Numbered from the stretch's first letter, positions 26,921 through 34,640 are shown. The stretch is DNA of 64,000 nucleotides from Cellulomonas sp. KH9 (GCF_900114185.1 NZ_FOSE01000002.1:249909-313908), one strand, 5' to 3'. Notes: a model not told the origin generated them from the letters alone. Program-made: numbers and translations.

Positions 26921-27152
26921 GTCGCCTCCTTCCGGCGGCGCCCACGCTAACCGGACGGGCCCGACCCGGCGAGGCGAGAGGCCCCCTCCCCCGCCCGCGC
27001 CCGGCGCGGTGAGGCGACCCTGCCGGGGCCGGACACCGGGGAACCGCCCACCGGAGGTCAGACCACCGCACAACCACCTCCCGGGTGCCGAGGGCACCCG
27101 TCTGCGCGTCGGCGTGTCGGCCAGGGGTTTCGTGACGGGCGACCGGTCCCAC

Positions 27153-27158
27153 TACGGT
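27153..27158 (+). promoter_or_regulatory. Leaderless-type -10 hexamer of the parA-like gene
   Basis: TACGGT ends 7 bases before GTG 27166. It overlaps the longer in-frame GTG at 27157, which therefore cannot be the start if this promoter is used. Confidence 0.55.
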
Positions 27159-27165
27159 GGGCGCC

Positions 27166-27930
27166 GTGCTCGTCCTCGGTGTGTGCAGCCTCAAGGGTGG
27201 AGTGGGCAAGACCTCCGTGACGCTGGGGCTCGCCTCGGCGGCCCTCGAACGGGGTCTGCGCACCCTGGTCGTCGACCTCGACCCGCAGGGCGACTCCACG
27301 ATGGCGCTGGGCGCGGCGGGCGCGCAGGGCGACGTCGCGTCGGTGCTCGACGCACCGTCCGCGCAGACCGTGGCGGCGGCGACGGCCCCGTCCTCGTGGG
27401 CCGACCACGGGCTCGACGTCCTGGTCGGCTCGGAGCGGTCCGTCATGCACGACCGCGTCGACGACGCCGACGCCGACCGGTTGCGCTACGCGCTGTCCTG
27501 GGTCGCGGGGTACGACCTCGTCCTCATCGACTGCCCCCCGTCGCTCGGCGGGCTCACGCGCACGGGACTGACGGCGTGCGACCGCGCCGTGGTGGTCACC
27601 GAGCCCGGCCTGTTCGCCGTCATGGCGGTCGGCCGGGCGATGCGCACCATCGACGAGCTGCGCCGCGGGCCGGCGCCGTCGCTGCAGCCGCTCGGGATCG
27701 CGGTCAACCGCGTACGGGCGCGCTCGGTCGAGCAGGCGTACCGCCTGCAGGAGCTGCAGACCCTGTACGGCCCGCTGGTGCTGACGCCGAACATCCCCGA
27801 GCGCGCCGCGCTGCAGCAGGCCCAGGGCGCCGCGCAGCCCGTGCACGTGTGGCCGGGCGCCGCGGCCGCCGAGCTGGCCGACGTGTTCGACCAGCTGCTC
27901 GACCGGGCCCTGCGCGCACCACGCCGCTGA
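27166..27930 (+). CDS. ParA/MinD-family ATPase
   Basis: The protein is a deviant Walker-A ATPase of the ParA family, proteins that position chromosomes, septum components or other cargo. The 254-residue sequence starts VLVLGVCSLKGGVGKTS with the signature Lys of KGGVGKT. It continues VVDLDPQGDSTMALG and VLIDCPPSLGGLTRTGL, and ends with a helical region around VLTPNIPERAALQQAQG. It is not the chromosomal parA paired with parB. In many actinobacteria this gene lies beside the merR/ftsR/garA locus, as here, but convergent to merR. The partner is unknown. Confidence 0.88.
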   Translation: MLVLGVCSLKGGVGKTSVTLGLASAALERGLRTLVVDLDPQGDSTMALGAAGAQGDVASVLDAPSAQTVAAATAPSSWADHGLDVLVGSERSVMHDRVDDADADRLRYALSWVAGYDLVLIDCPPSLGGLTRTGLTACDRAVVVTEPGLFAVMAVGRAMRTIDELRRGPAPSLQPLGIAVNRVRARSVEQAYRLQELQTLYGPLVLTPNIPERAALQQAQGAAQPVHVWPGAAAAELADVFDQLLDRALRAPRR

Positions 27931-28052
27931 CGGGCCGCCGCCCCGCTGACGGGCACCGCGCCCTCACCTGCTGCGCAGAGGCTCGGGCCACGCCCGCTCC
28001 CCCGTCGGTGCGGCCGACGGCGCGCCGAGCAGGCGGCCGTGTGCCGCGCACC

Positions 28053-28086
28053 GCGGGGACGGTGCGGCGCGCCGCACCGTCCCCGC
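28053..28086. terminator. 34-bp perfect palindrome (bidirectional terminator)
   Basis: GCGGGGACGGTGCGGC at 28053-28068 is followed by GC and its exact reverse complement at 28071-28086. As RNA it gives a very stable hairpin. It lies between the convergent parA-like and merR genes and has no T-tract. Confidence 0.7.
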
Positions 28087-28093
28087 GAGCGAG

Positions 28094-28119
28094 CGGTCGG
28101 ACCGCGGGCGGTCCGACCG
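28094..28119. terminator. Second perfect inverted repeat next to the palindrome
   Basis: CGGTCGGACCGC (28094-28105) and GCGGTCCGACCG (28108-28119) are separated by GG. It is a tandem partner of the 28053 palindrome, 7 bases away, just downstream of the merR stop on the minus strand. Confidence 0.6.
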
Positions 28120-28142
28120 GCGCGTGGCGCCCCAGGGTCGTG

Positions 28143-28724
28143 TCAGCCGGCGGTGCGGGCGCGGCGGCGCTGGGCGAGCTCGTCGTGACCGGTCGCGGCG
28201 GGGGCGTCGTCGTCCGCACGCTCGCGCGGCAGCTCGGCCAGGGTGCCCTCGACCTCACGCCAGACGCGACCCACGGCGATGCCGAACACGCCCTGACCGC
28301 CCTGGACCAGGTCGATGACCTCGTCGGCCGACGTGCACTCGTACACGCTCGCGCCGTCGGACATCAGCGTGATCTGCGCCAGGTCCTCGACCCCGCGCTC
28401 GCGCAGGTGACCCACCGCTGCGCGGATCTGCTGCAGGGACACGCCCGTGTCGAGCAGCCGCTTGACGACCTTCAGCACGAGGATGTCGCGGAACGAGTAG
28501 AGGCGCTGCGTGCCGGACCCCGTCGCGGGGCGGACCGACGGCTCCACGAGCCCGGTGCGGGCCCAGTAGTCGAGCTGGCGGTACGTGATGCCGGCGGCAC
28601 GGCAGGCCGTGGGCCCGCGGTACCCGGTCGTCACGTCGAGGTCGGGCAGGTCGTCGTCGAACAGCAGGCCCTGCGCATGCTGAGGGACAGCGCCGGTGTC
28701 GTCGGCACTCTCGTTGCGGATCAC
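28143..28724 (-). CDS. MerR-family transcriptional regulator
   Basis: The 193-residue protein has a MerR winged helix (about 43-110): YRGPTACRAAGITYRQLDYWARTGLV followed by YSFRDILVLKVVKRLLDTGVSLQQI. A C-terminal region around YECTSADEVIDLVQGGQGVFG follows and has no metal-binding cysteines, so it is not a metal sensor of the CueR type. GTG 28724 is chosen for its GGGAGGG upstream; earlier in-frame starts would add 28 Pro/Arg-rich residues. A TAGCGT -10 lies at 28785-28780 (minus). It is one of two MerR proteins in this conserved locus. Confidence 0.88.
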   Translation of the reverse strand: MIRNESADDTGAVPQHAQGLLFDDDLPDLDVTTGYRGPTACRAAGITYRQLDYWARTGLVEPSVRPATGSGTQRLYSFRDILVLKVVKRLLDTGVSLQQIRAAVGHLRERGVEDLAQITLMSDGASVYECTSADEVIDLVQGGQGVFGIAVGRVWREVEGTLAELPRERADDDAPAATGHDELAQRRRARTAG

Positions 28725-28779
28725 GGGGCCCTCCCTCGGCGGCACCCGAGGGCGTCCGCGCTGTGCTGGTACGTCGGCA

Positions 28780-28785
28780 ACGCTA
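28780..28785 (-). promoter_or_regulatory. -10 element of merR
   Basis: TAGCGT on the minus strand, 55 bases before GTG 28724. It gives a short leader that includes the GGGAGGG ribosome binding site. Confidence 0.45.
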
Positions 28786-28843
28786 GGCCCGGCATGACGG
28801 GGGCGCAACGAACGACGCCCGGCGTGTCGGTGTCGATCGCCTC

Positions 28844-28866
28844 ACCTTCAGGTCGACGTCGAAGGT
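28844..28866. promoter_or_regulatory. MerR-type inverted repeat
   Basis: ACCTTC (28844-28849) and GAAGGT (28861-28866) are separated by 11 bases, about 60 bases upstream of the merR -10 element. Arms of the ACCTTC/GAAGGT kind are known from MerR-family operators such as CueR, though those usually have a shorter spacer. Confidence 0.4.
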
Positions 28867-28881
28867 CGCCACCCGAACGGC

Positions 28882-29406
28882 TCAACCCTCACGCGCCCCA
28901 CCCTCCGGCCCGGGATCGGGCCCGGACTCGAAGTCCTCGGCCGAGACGTGGTCCAGGAACTCCCGGAACTGCGCCATGTCCTCCTCGCTGGCCGCGGGCC
29001 GGATCTCCACACCGGCCAGGGCGACCACCTCCGCCGAGCACAGCACGTCGCACCCGAAGCGCAGCGCCACCGCGATCGCGTCGGACGCGCGCGCGTCCAC
29101 GTGCCGACCCGTCGACAGCACGAGCGCCGCGTGGAAGACACCGTCCTCGAGCCGGTTGATCTCCACGTGGTCGACCGGTGCGCCCGCTGCCACCAGCGCG
29201 TCGCGCAGCAGGTCGTGCGTCATCGGTCGCAGCGGCACGATCCCGGCCTGGGCCGACGCGATCGCCGACGCCTCCGCCGGCCCGATGAGGATCGGCACGA
29301 GCAGCGCGGCGTCGGGGTCCAGGAGCAGCACGACGATCTCGTCGTCGGCCAGGTGCGTCCGCACACCGACGACCTCGACCGGCACCATCTCGGGTTCCAC
29401 GCCCAC
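28882..29406 (-). CDS. DUF151 bifunctional nuclease family protein
   Basis: The 174-residue protein carries the DUF151 domain (about 8-140), with VVLLLDPDAALLVPILIGPAEA, MTHDLLRDAL and the DARASDAIAVALRFGCD block that defines the family. Some relatives have been reported as dual DNase/RNase, but the natural role in actinobacteria is unclear. A Glu/Gly/Pro-rich tail follows. It lies between ftsR and merR, a constant neighbourhood. Its own TAGCGT hexamer 6 bases before the GTG start suggests it is transcribed separately as a leaderless mRNA. Confidence 0.9.
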   Translation of the reverse strand: MGVEPEMVPVEVVGVRTHLADDEIVVLLLDPDAALLVPILIGPAEASAIASAQAGIVPLRPMTHDLLRDALVAAGAPVDHVEINRLEDGVFHAALVLSTGRHVDARASDAIAVALRFGCDVLCSAEVVALAGVEIRPAASEEDMAQFREFLDHVSAEDFESGPDPGPEGGAREG

Positions 29407-29412
29407 GCACCC

Positions 29413-29418
29413 ACGCTA
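29413..29418 (-). promoter_or_regulatory. Leaderless-type -10 hexamer of the DUF151 gene
   Basis: TAGCGT on the minus strand ends 6 bases before GTG 29406. Confidence 0.55.
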
Positions 29419-29494
29419 CGTCGCGCAGCGCGCGACGTCTGCCCGGGAGCGGAACAGCGGCGAGAGCCCTCAGGTCACACGAGCGCGGGGCCGC

Positions 29495-30271
29495 TCAGGG
29501 CGCCATGTCGTGGACCGAGGAGCGCACCAGCGCGGTGTGCATGCGCGCGCACAGCTCCCCCACCTCGGCGGCGAGGGTGCCGGCCCGTGCTCGTGCCGAC
29601 ACGCTGCGCTGACCGCGCCACGGGGCGACGACCTGGTCCACCAGGTCGGCCTGACGGTCCGCTGCCGCACGGAACGTGCGCAGGTGGCGGGGGTCGATGC
29701 CGTGGTCCGCCAGCGCAGCGGCCACCGCGACGACCTCGCGCGCCCACGGGTCGAAGACCCCCCGCGGTCCCGGACGCAGGACACCCTGGGTCACCAGCTC
29801 CGCGACGAGCTCGACGTCGGCACCGGCCTCCTGGGCCAGCCGCTCCGCGGTGAGCCGGGTGGTGTCCGGCACGACCCCGTCGCGCGTCGCGAGCCGTGCC
29901 CGCACGGGCGGCTCGGCGTCCTCGCCCGCGTCGAGGGCCGCCAGCCGCTCCCCGATGACCTTCAGCGGCATGTACCGGTCACGCTGCTGACGCAGCACGA
30001 AGCGCAGCCGCTCGACGTCCGCCGGGGAGTACTGCCGGTACCCCGCAGGTGTCCGCACCGGCGCGACCAGCCCCTGCTCCTCGAGGAACCGGAGCTTGGA
30101 CGTGGTGACCGCGGGGAACTCGATGCGCAGCGCGGCCAGGACGTCGGAGATCCGCATCGAGGCACGGCGAGAGATCCCGCGTGGCCACGGCTCGACGGCC
30201 CTGTCGCCGCCCTCGGCCGCGTCGCCCTCCTGCTCGAGGGCGCCGCTCACAGCGCGGTCAGGACGCGTCAC
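29495..30271 (-). CDS. ftsR: FtsR-like MerR-family regulator
   Basis: FtsR is a MerR-type regulator linked to ftsZ expression and cell division in corynebacteria, and corresponds to Rv1828 of mycobacteria. The 258-residue protein has a 38-residue N-terminal extension, then the winged helix MRISDVLAALRIEFPAVTTSKLRFLEEQGLV (about 39-69) with RQQRDRYMPLKVIGERL. A long C-terminal helical domain follows. It overlaps garA by 14 bases, so it is the last gene of the garA-ftsR pair and is probably translationally coupled. The N-terminal extension may be an annotation artefact, since MRISDV is a plausible internal start. Confidence 0.85.
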   Translation of the reverse strand: MTRPDRAVSGALEQEGDAAEGGDRAVEPWPRGISRRASMRISDVLAALRIEFPAVTTSKLRFLEEQGLVAPVRTPAGYRQYSPADVERLRFVLRQQRDRYMPLKVIGERLAALDAGEDAEPPVRARLATRDGVVPDTTRLTAERLAQEAGADVELVAELVTQGVLRPGPRGVFDPWAREVVAVAAALADHGIDPRHLRTFRAAADRQADLVDQVVAPWRGQRSVSARARAGTLAAEVGELCARMHTALVRSSVHDMAP

Positions 30272-30728
30272 GGTGGGGGCTGGGGTGGAACGTCATCCGG
30301 TACTTGCCGATCTGCACCTCGTCCCCGGGGCGCAGCACGGCCGCGTCGATCCGCTCGCGGTTGACGTACGTGCCGTTCAGCGAGCCGATGTCCCGCACGA
30401 GGAACTGGTTCCCGTCGCGCACGAACTCCGCGTGCTTGCGCGAGACCGTCACGTCGTCGAGGAAGATGTCGGCGCTGGTGCTGCGGCCCGCGGTGGTGCG
30501 CTCGGCGTCGAGCAGGAACCGCGCCCCGGCGCTCGGGCCGCGCTGCATCAGCAGCAGGGCCGACGTGGGGGGCAGCGCCTGGACTGCCGCGGCCTCGTCG
30601 GACGTCAGGCCGACCGGAGGCGCCTCGGTGTCGGACGGGTCCAGCGAGCCGAAGCTGACCGTCGTGTCGGGGCCGTCGCCCCGGTAGGCGGGGAGCCCGC
30701 CGTCCGGCGCCCGTCGATCGTCGCTCAT
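30258..30728 (-). CDS. garA: GarA-like FHA-domain protein
   Basis: GarA is a phospho-switch that binds and inhibits or activates 2-oxoglutarate-metabolising enzymes; phosphorylation of an N-terminal Thr makes its own FHA domain fold back. The 156-residue protein has the twin Thr motif at residues 22-23 (DTTVSF), matching the phosphosite position of mycobacterial GarA. The C-terminal FHA domain (about 60-150) has TTAGRSTSADIFLDD, VSRKHAEF and SLNGTYVN. ATG 30728 follows GGGAGG at good spacing. A TAGGGT promoter hexamer lies about 70 bases upstream. Confidence 0.9.
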   Translation of the reverse strand: MSDDRRAPDGGLPAYRGDGPDTTVSFGSLDPSDTEAPPVGLTSDEAAAVQALPPTSALLLMQRGPSAGARFLLDAERTTAGRSTSADIFLDDVTVSRKHAEFVRDGNQFLVRDIGSLNGTYVNRERIDAAVLRPGDEVQIGKYRMTFHPSPHRDAS

Positions 30729-30797
30729 GCGCACCTCCCGTGTCGGTCGCGGGCACCCGTGCGAGCGCGCTCGCCGTCGACCCAGCCTTGCGGACTC

Positions 30798-30803
30798 ACC
30801 CTA
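30798..30803 (-). promoter_or_regulatory. -10 element of garA-ftsR
   Basis: TAGGGT on the minus strand, 69 bases before ATG 30728. It suggests garA-ftsR can be transcribed apart from the upstream DUF881 genes. Confidence 0.4.
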
Positions 30804-30852
30804 TGCGGTCTCGGCGCGAGTGCGCAGCACACCGGCACGGCCGGTCGGGTGA

Positions 30853-30887
30853 CGGCCGCCCTCCGGGGGCGCGCGGTGGGGCGGCCG
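30853..30887. terminator. Hairpin between the DUF881 gene and garA
   Basis: CGGCCGCCC (30853-30861) and GGGCGGCCG (30879-30887) form a perfect 9-bp stem with a 17-base loop, just downstream of the DUF881 stop at 30916 on the minus strand. Confidence 0.5.
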
Positions 30888-30915
30888 ACGCACCGCCACG
30901 GGGCGGCGCCGAGCG

Positions 30916-32142
30916 TCATCCCTCGTCGGTGTCCGGCGTCGCGTAGACCGGGTCGGGCAGCTCGCGGACGGCCTCGACGTCCACGCGGTCGGCCTTCTCG
31001 ACCGTGCCGCGCCCGCCGTCGCTGCGCACCCGTGCCAGCGCGCCGCCGGGGATCTCGAGCGCCGGCGCGATCGTGTCCGGGTCGCCGATGACCGTCCAGC
31101 GGAACGGCGAGGTGATGACGGTGCCGTCGACCTCGATCGCGCCACGGACACCGGTGATGGCGGTGCTCGCCGTGATCCGCTGCCCGTTGAGCTCCATCGC
31201 CTCCGCACCCGCGTTGCGCAGCTCCTCGAGCACGTGCAGCAGCGTGGTGGGACGGATCCCCCCGTCCGGCTCCGTCAGGGTGACCCGCACCCCCGGGCCG
31301 GTGGCGGGCAGCCGGCCCGTGAGGATCCCTTGCATCGCGGCCGTGCGCCGCGCGGCGTCCAGCGCCGCCTGCTGCCGGTCCGAGCCGGACAGCAGCTCGT
31401 CCCGCTCGCGCTGCAGGTCACGGGACTCCTGCTCGAGCTCGTCGGTGCGGGTGGTCGTCTCGTCGAGCAGCCGCACCAGGTCGTTCTGCCGCAGCGCGCC
31501 CAGCTGGGTGTCCGTGGTCTGGCGCACCTGCACCACCAGTGCGAAGCCCAGCAGGGCGCACAGGCCGGCCGTGATGAGCTGGCCCTGCGTGGTGCGCGGG
31601 CGCATGGCGTGGCCGAGGCGCGCCCAGCCGGACCGCGGGGGTCGGGCGCCCGCTGCTCCCCCGGGCGTGTCGTCGACGGCCGCGCCCGCGGGCACGGGGG
31701 TCGGTGTGCCCGCGGCAGCCGGGGTCTCCGCCGCCGGCGCACCAGCCCCCGTCGCCGGGGTGTGCGGGTCCGTGGCGGGCGGCAGGGTCGCGGTCGCGGG
31801 GCCGGCAGGTGCCGGCGGCGCGACCGGCGCCGGCTCGGCAGGATGCGGGACGTCGGGGTCGGGGGCGTCGGGACCAGGGCCGTCGCCTCCCGCGGACTCC
31901 TCGTCGGCGGACTCCTCGTCGGCGGAGTCCTGATCCGAGGCGTCGTGTCCCGCCCCGACGGGCGGCGCCGGCGGCGGGCCGGTGGCGCCCGTCGGATCGA
32001 GGTCGCCCAGCCCGAGCGGGTCCCGCGGGTCGATGACGGGACCGTCGTCACGTACGTCGTCGTCGTCGCGTGCCGGGCCGTGGCCGACGGCGTCCTCCAC
32101 GGGCACGTCGTCCTGCGGCCGGTCGGGCTCGGTGCCGGTCAT
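30916..32142 (-). CDS. DUF881 membrane protein with long acidic N-terminus
   Basis: The 408-residue protein has about 165 residues of acidic, Pro/Ala-rich low-complexity sequence, then one membrane helix (about 190-207, LITAGLCALLGFALVVQV). A coiled-coil stretch follows (LLDETTTRTDELEQESRDLQ, about 222-241), then the extracytoplasmic DUF881 domain with GPGVRVTLTEPDGG, LLHVLEELRNAGAEAMELNG and PFRWTVIGDP. The domain's function is unknown. It overlaps sbp by four bases. The long cytoplasmic tail distinguishes it from the second DUF881 protein at 32468 and could be an interaction platform, which is inference. Confidence 0.87.
   Translation of the reverse strand: MTGTEPDRPQDDVPVEDAVGHGPARDDDDVRDDGPVIDPRDPLGLGDLDPTGATGPPPAPPVGAGHDASDQDSADEESADEESAGGDGPGPDAPDPDVPHPAEPAPVAPPAPAGPATATLPPATDPHTPATGAGAPAAETPAAAGTPTPVPAGAAVDDTPGGAAGARPPRSGWARLGHAMRPRTTQGQLITAGLCALLGFALVVQVRQTTDTQLGALRQNDLVRLLDETTTRTDELEQESRDLQRERDELLSGSDRQQAALDAARRTAAMQGILTGRLPATGPGVRVTLTEPDGGIRPTTLLHVLEELRNAGAEAMELNGQRITASTAITGVRGAIEVDGTVITSPFRWTVIGDPDTIAPALEIPGGALARVRSDGGRGTVEKADRVDVEAVRELPDPVYATPDTDEG
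31892..31921. repeat. 15-bp tandem repeat in the DUF881 coding region
   Basis: GCGGACTCCTCGTCG occurs twice in a row (31892-31906, 31907-31921). It encodes the repeated Asp-Ser-Ala-Asp-Glu-Glu-Ser acidic segment of the N-terminal tail. Confidence 0.7.
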
Positions 32143-32471
32143 GCCTTGAACAGGTGCCGGCGGATCGACGCGGCGTTGGAGAAGATGCGGATGCCGAGCA
32201 CCACGATGACGGCCGTGGTCATCTGGGAGCCCACGCCGAGCTGGTCACCGAGGAAGACGATGAGGGCGGCCACCACCACGTTCGACAGGAACGAGGTGAG
32301 GAAGACGCGCTCGTCGAAGATCCCGTCGAGGTAGGCGCGCAGACCGCCGAACAGCGCGTCCAGCGCGGCGACGACCGCGATCGGCAGGTACGGCTGGAGG
32401 TTCGCCGGCACGGTCGGCTCGATGAGGAGCCCCGCGACGACGCCGAGCACCAGCCCGATCACCGCGATCAC
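32139..32471 (-). CDS. sbp: Small basic protein Sbp (DUF1290)
   Basis: The 110-residue integral membrane protein starts MIAVIGLVLGVVAGLLIEP and has three hydrophobic segments, with the family block AALDALFGGLRAYLDGIFDERVF (about 36-58) between the first two. It ends in a basic stretch RRHLFKA. Sbp lies between two DUF881 genes here and near pgsA, an arrangement conserved in actinobacteria; in firmicutes it sits close to cell-division genes. Its function is unknown. It overlaps both flanking genes by four bases. Confidence 0.88.
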   Translation of the reverse strand: MIAVIGLVLGVVAGLLIEPTVPANLQPYLPIAVVAALDALFGGLRAYLDGIFDERVFLTSFLSNVVVAALIVFLGDQLGVGSQMTTAVIVVLGIRIFSNAASIRRHLFKA

Positions 32472-33415
32472 GGCGCCTCCTCTCCGTCGGGACTCCCCGA
32501 CCCTGCCACATCGGACGGCGTCGGCCCAGGGTCGGACGTCGCGCCGGCCGTGCCGGTGCCGGCGTCCGCGTCGTCGCCGCCCAGCACGCGCGCGGAGCGC
32601 AGCGTGAGCTGACCGCGTCCGGGGAGCTCGAGCATCCGCTGCGCGGACACCTGGACGTCGATGCCGTAGCCGGCCAGGGACGCCAGGTGCTGCCCCGCGT
32701 ACTGCCGCGCCATGCGCGTCTGCATCGTGGCGGCGTCACCGATCGCCTCGACGGTGTACGGGCTGCTCAGGGGCGTACTGTCGATGAGCACGGCGTCCCC
32801 GGCGCTGCGGATCGCGGTCGTGGAGATCACGCGCTCGCCGTTGAGCGCGACGGCCTCCGCCCCCGCCGCCCACAGCCCGTTGACGAGGATCTGCAGGTCG
32901 ACGTCGAGCACGAGGGCGCCGATGTCGTCCGCCACGGCCTCCTCGTCCCCGTCCGTGACGACGATGCGCAGACCCGGCCCGGACACCGGCACGACACCGG
33001 CCGGGACCGCGTCGTGCTGCAGCTGCGCGAACAGCTCGGGGTCGTCGGTGGCCGCCGCCCGGCCCTGCAGCTGGGCGATCTGCGCCGACAGGTCGGCGTT
33101 CAGCACCCGCAGCTCGTCCGCCTGCGCGGTGCGCTCGCGGATCTCCGCCTCCAGCAGCGCGCGCGCCTGGATCGCCGCCGGCGCGGGCCGCCGCAGCGCC
33201 GTCGCCGACGTCGTGGCGAACATGCCGAGCGCCACGGCGAGGACCAGCAGCCCGATCGCGGACACGACCGTGCGGCGCGGCGCCGTGCCGGCCGCCCGGC
33301 GGTCCGCCGCCTCCTGGTACCCCGGGTCGAGCGGTCGCCGGTCGACCTCCTTGAGCAGCGTCATCGACGCGTCGGCCTCACGCACGGGCAGCGCCTCGGC
33401 GTGCCGGCGGCTCAC
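32468..33415 (-). CDS. DUF881 membrane protein
   Basis: The 315-residue protein has a cytoplasmic N-terminus of about 48 residues, one membrane helix (VVSAIGLLVLAVALGMFA, about 50-67) and a coiled-coil-like helix (ALLEAEIRERTAQADELRVLNADLSAQ). The DUF881 domain follows, with GPGLRIVVTDGDE, ILVNGLWAAGAEAVALNGERVI and SSPYTVEAIGD, and then an acidic Gly/Pro tail. It is translationally coupled to pgsA upstream and sbp downstream. Two paralogous DUF881 proteins around Sbp suggest a membrane complex, but no function is established. Confidence 0.88.
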   Translation of the reverse strand: MSRRHAEALPVREADASMTLLKEVDRRPLDPGYQEAADRRAAGTAPRRTVVSAIGLLVLAVALGMFATTSATALRRPAPAAIQARALLEAEIRERTAQADELRVLNADLSAQIAQLQGRAAATDDPELFAQLQHDAVPAGVVPVSGPGLRIVVTDGDEEAVADDIGALVLDVDLQILVNGLWAAGAEAVALNGERVISTTAIRSAGDAVLIDSTPLSSPYTVEAIGDAATMQTRMARQYAGQHLASLAGYGIDVQVSAQRMLELPGRGQLTLRSARVLGGDDADAGTGTAGATSDPGPTPSDVAGSGSPDGEEAP

Positions 33416-34014
33416 GTGGTCCTCGCGGCACGCCCGTCACGCGCGTCACGGTGCAGGACGGTGGCCGCCTGCGTGAGGTAGAGCGCCCCGGCGAACCAGT
33501 ACAGGGCGACCCCCCACAGCGCGCACGCCCATCCCAGCACGCCCGCGACGTCACCGACCGGGGGCGGCCACTCGGAGAGCAGCAGCAGCGGGAACGCGTA
33601 CATGATGGCGAAGGTGCCGGCCTTGCCGGCCAGGTGGACACGCAGCGGCGGGTAGCCCGCCCGGGCGAGCACGACGAGCATGACGCCCAGCACCACGTCA
33701 CGTGCCACGAGGACCACGACGAGCCACACCGGGATCACGTCGCGCCACGCGAGACCGAGCAGCGTCACGAGGATGAACAGGCGGTCCGCCGCCGGGTCCA
33801 GCATCTGACCGAGCCGCGTGACCTGGTTCATGCGGCGCGCCAGCACGCCGTCGAGCCAGTCGCTGGCGCCGGACACCAGGAGGACGGCCAGCGCCCAGGC
33901 GTCGTGCCCCTCGACGACCATCCACGCGAAGACGGGCACGAGCAGCAGCCGCACGAGACTGATCATGTTCGGCACCGTGAGCACACGCGTGCTGACCGGT
34001 GGGTCCTGGGTCAC
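33412..34014 (-). CDS. CDP-alcohol phosphatidyltransferase (PgsA-like)
   Basis: The protein is a membrane enzyme of phospholipid synthesis that exchanges CMP for an alcohol. The 200-residue sequence has the complete family motif DWLDGVLARRMNQVTRLGQ (about 57-75) followed by MLDPAADR, so all catalytic Asp residues are present, plus five to six membrane spans. Whether the product is phosphatidylglycerophosphate or another phospholipid cannot be told from sequence. It is the first gene of the minus-strand operon pgsA-DUF881-sbp-DUF881. GGGAGAGG precedes the GTG start, and a TAGGAT hexamer lies at 34047-34042. Confidence 0.9.
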   Translation of the reverse strand: MTQDPPVSTRVLTVPNMISLVRLLLVPVFAWMVVEGHDAWALAVLLVSGASDWLDGVLARRMNQVTRLGQMLDPAADRLFILVTLLGLAWRDVIPVWLVVVLVARDVVLGVMLVVLARAGYPPLRVHLAGKAGTFAIMYAFPLLLLSEWPPPVGDVAGVLGWACALWGVALYWFAGALYLTQAATVLHRDARDGRAARTT

Positions 34015-34041
34015 CCTCTCCCCCGTCGTCGTCCTGGCGCG

Positions 34042-34047
34042 ATCCTA
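34042..34047 (-). promoter_or_regulatory. -10 element of the pgsA-like operon
   Basis: TAGGAT on the minus strand, 28 bases before GTG 34014. It gives a short leader with a GGGAGAGG ribosome binding site. Confidence 0.45.
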
Positions 34048-34152
34048 TGTCCCGGGCCGCGGGGCGCGGCACGGGGCCGTCGGTGCGCACACCCGACGAG
34101 CGTGCGTGCGGGTCCCGGGGCACGCCCGCCGACGGGGTGGCACGCTCGGGGG

Positions 34153-34560
34153 ATGGACGACGCCCGCACGATCGACGACCTGCTGCGCACCCCCGGCACG
34201 TGGGCCGTCGTGGGCCTGTCGACCAACCGGGACCGTGCCGCGTACGGCGTGTCCGCGTACCTGCAGCGCCTCGGCCACACGATCGTGCCCGTGCACCCGA
34301 GCGCCCCCACCGTCCACGGTGCGACGGGCGTCGAACGGCTCACCGACCTGCCGGAGCCGCCCGACGTCGTCGACGTCTTCGTCAACAGCTCCCGCGCGGG
34401 AGCCGTGGTCGACGAGGCGGTCGCCGTCGGTGCGCGCGCGGTGTGGCTGCAGCTCGGCGTCCACGCCGACGACGCCGTGGCACGCGCCCGTGCCGCGGGC
34501 CTGGTCGTCGTCGAGGACGCGTGCCCGGCGATCGAGGGCAGGGCGCGCGGGCTCGGCTGA
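34153..34560 (+). CDS. CoA-binding (YccU-like) protein
   Basis: A 135-residue Rossmann-fold protein of the CoA-binding family. It starts near ARTIDDLLRTPGTWAVVGLSTNRDRAAYGVSAYLQ, with the nucleotide-binding turn in about residues 18-30. HTIVPVHPS, VDVFVNSSRAGAVVDEA and AVWLQLGVH follow. The family binds CoA and its biological role is not known. ATG 34153 is preceded by CACGCT ending 6 bases before it, a weak version of the leaderless hexamer, and by a GGGGG run. It is divergent from the pgsA operon. Confidence 0.88.
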   Translation: MDDARTIDDLLRTPGTWAVVGLSTNRDRAAYGVSAYLQRLGHTIVPVHPSAPTVHGATGVERLTDLPEPPDVVDVFVNSSRAGAVVDEAVAVGARAVWLQLGVHADDAVARARAAGLVVVEDACPAIEGRARGLG

Positions 34561-34640
34561 CCAGGGTCGTCACCACGACGGATCACCGGGGCGTGTGCGA
34601 CGTCACCCCGCCGCACCTGCCGCCGCGACCACCGGGCAGG

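Noticed and set aside
27157-27165. Start of the parA-like gene at GTG 27157
   Set aside because: This codon overlaps the TACGGT -10 hexamer; with that promoter the transcript begins at or near GTG 27166.
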